Below, piece by piece: positions 4,999 to 5,529 of a stretch of 5,529 bases of DNA. Position 1 is the first letter of the stretch. Each line of letters starts with the position of its first letter. The position numbers were made by a program, and so were the translations under genes. The notes beneath the pieces are model-generated. The model saw only the letters and a list, made by a program, of their open reading frames with translations, had not been told where the DNA came from and ran no database searches. This DNA is from Candidatus Galligastranaerophilus intestinigallinarum (lineage in GTDB: Bacteria; Cyanobacteriota; Vampirovibrionia; Gastranaerophilales; Gastranaerophilaceae): NCBI GenBank assembly GCA_018715855.1, contig DVKW01000024.1:1-5529 (forward strand). The letters are read 5' to 3'.

Positions 4999-5529
4999 GT
5001 GGAAACAACAAAAACCAATTACCCCGATGAAATAGTAAGCGCTGGACAATTATTAAGAATACTTGATTCCGATGCAAGAGAAATTTCCGCACTTTGCCAA
5101 AGGGCTTGCTTAAGGCCAAAAAAAGACGGCTTTGGCAACATATATTTTTCCAAAGGCGATGTTGATGTTTTGAGAAAAGTTAAAGAATTATATGAGCATA
5201 CAAAAAAATTGCAAGAAGAAAGAAGCCACCAAGGGGCTGAAAATTTTGCAAGTGAAGCTCGCACAAAAGAAAACAAATTAAAAAAATTAAGAGATGAATC
5301 AATTTTAAGAAATAAAGCAGAAATGAAAGAAAAAGAAGTTTTAATGGCAGAAGAAAGTTTTGTTCCTCAAAAAAGTTTGCCCGTTAAAAGCGACTCTTCA
5401 AAACTTGAACCAATGAGCCCAAGCGTTCAAACTGCTTTTATTAAAAGAATAGATGCTGTTGAAAACAATGTGATTAATAAAATTACAGATGTTTTATCAG
5501 AAAAATTAGACGGGCTTGATGAAGTTATT
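4999..5529 (+). CDS. MerR-like helix-turn-helix protein with charged coiled-coil-like region, C-terminus outside window
   Basis: The frame is open from a GTG start with a good ribosome binding site to the last base, giving 177 residues. Residues 12-64 look like a MerR-type winged helix-turn-helix: SAGQLLRIL (14-22), DAREISALCQRACLRP (25-40), a short wing KKDGFGNIYFS (41-51), and GDVDVLRKVKEL (53-64). Residues 66-119 are a Lys/Glu-rich helical stretch, 120-141 a Pro/Ser-containing linker, and 142-177 a second helix with hydrophobic residues at 3-4 spacing (I151, V154, V158, I162, V165, L173). No MerR effector cysteine set is seen beyond C33 and C37 within the DNA-binding part. A MerR-like domain followed by long helices recalls Bacillus RacA, but similarity of layout alone does not show the same role. 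A transcription factor or nucleoid/chromosome-associated protein are both possible. Confidence 0.72.
   Translation, partial: METTKTNYPDEIVSAGQLLRILDSDAREISALCQRACLRPKKDGFGNIYFSKGDVDVLRKVKELYEHTKKLQEERSHQGAENFASEARTKENKLKKLRDESILRNKAEMKEKEVLMAEESFVPQKSLPVKSDSSKLEPMSPSVQTAFIKRIDAVENNVINKITDVLSEKLDGLDEVI

Noticed and set aside
5019..5276. Minus-strand open frame of 85 codons
   Set aside because: It lies opposite the GTG-started MerR-like gene, which has a good ribosome binding site and a recognisable domain.

Overview
This window is AT-rich bacterial chromosome (roughly one third G+C by eye). It holds housekeeping genes on the minus strand and a small cluster of regulatory-looking genes at the right end. 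The organism is most likely a low-GC bacterium related to Cyanobacteria, such as a Melainabacteria/Vampirovibrionia (Gastranaerophilales-like) lineage. The main hint is the PRPP synthase: its N-terminal lead-in and phrases such as the GPMI..F.DGE.YVQIQ.SIRG segment recall cyanobacterial Prs as I remember it. A Firmicute is the main alternative, since glmU-prs adjacency is also classic there (gcaD-prs of Bacillus). The lineage is an inference; no search was run.

Positions 1-4120 read as one tightly packed minus-strand operon. In transcription order it carries tmk (thymidylate kinase), an exported TPR-repeat protein, glmU (UDP-GlcNAc synthesis), prs (PRPP synthase) and the start of a family 4 uracil-DNA glycosylase that runs off the left edge. 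Two junctions (tmk/TPR and prs/UDG) are TAATG stop-start overlaps, which suggests translational coupling. glmU and prs are 15 bases apart. A plausible promoter sits just upstream of tmk, at 4148-4176. The products fit a growth theme: dTTP supply, PRPP for nucleotides, UDP-GlcNAc for peptidoglycan, and removal of uracil from DNA. TMP kinase and the glycosylase both bear on how much uracil is in DNA.

Positions 4193-4863 hold a 73-residue helical orphan (minus) and a 111-residue protein with two tandem AbrB/SpoVT-like DNA-binding repeats (plus). The two genes diverge from a 113-base region. That region carries a near-consensus sigma70-type promoter for the orphan and an inverted repeat of 13-base arms (12 of 13 matching) that brackets the promoter, which could be an operator for the AbrB-like protein.

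Positions 4864-4998 are a non-coding spacer with a weak terminator-like hairpin, a TATAAT box and a good ribosome binding site. From 4999 to the right edge there is a GTG-started partial gene, 177 residues so far. It has a MerR-like helix-turn-helix at the N-terminus followed by charged and coiled-coil-like helices.

No tRNA, rRNA, CRISPR array, insertion sequence or broken gene was seen. Nothing amounts to a clear new system. The best candidates for a second look are the divergent AbrB-like/orphan pair with its inverted repeat, and the MerR-HTH/coiled-coil protein.
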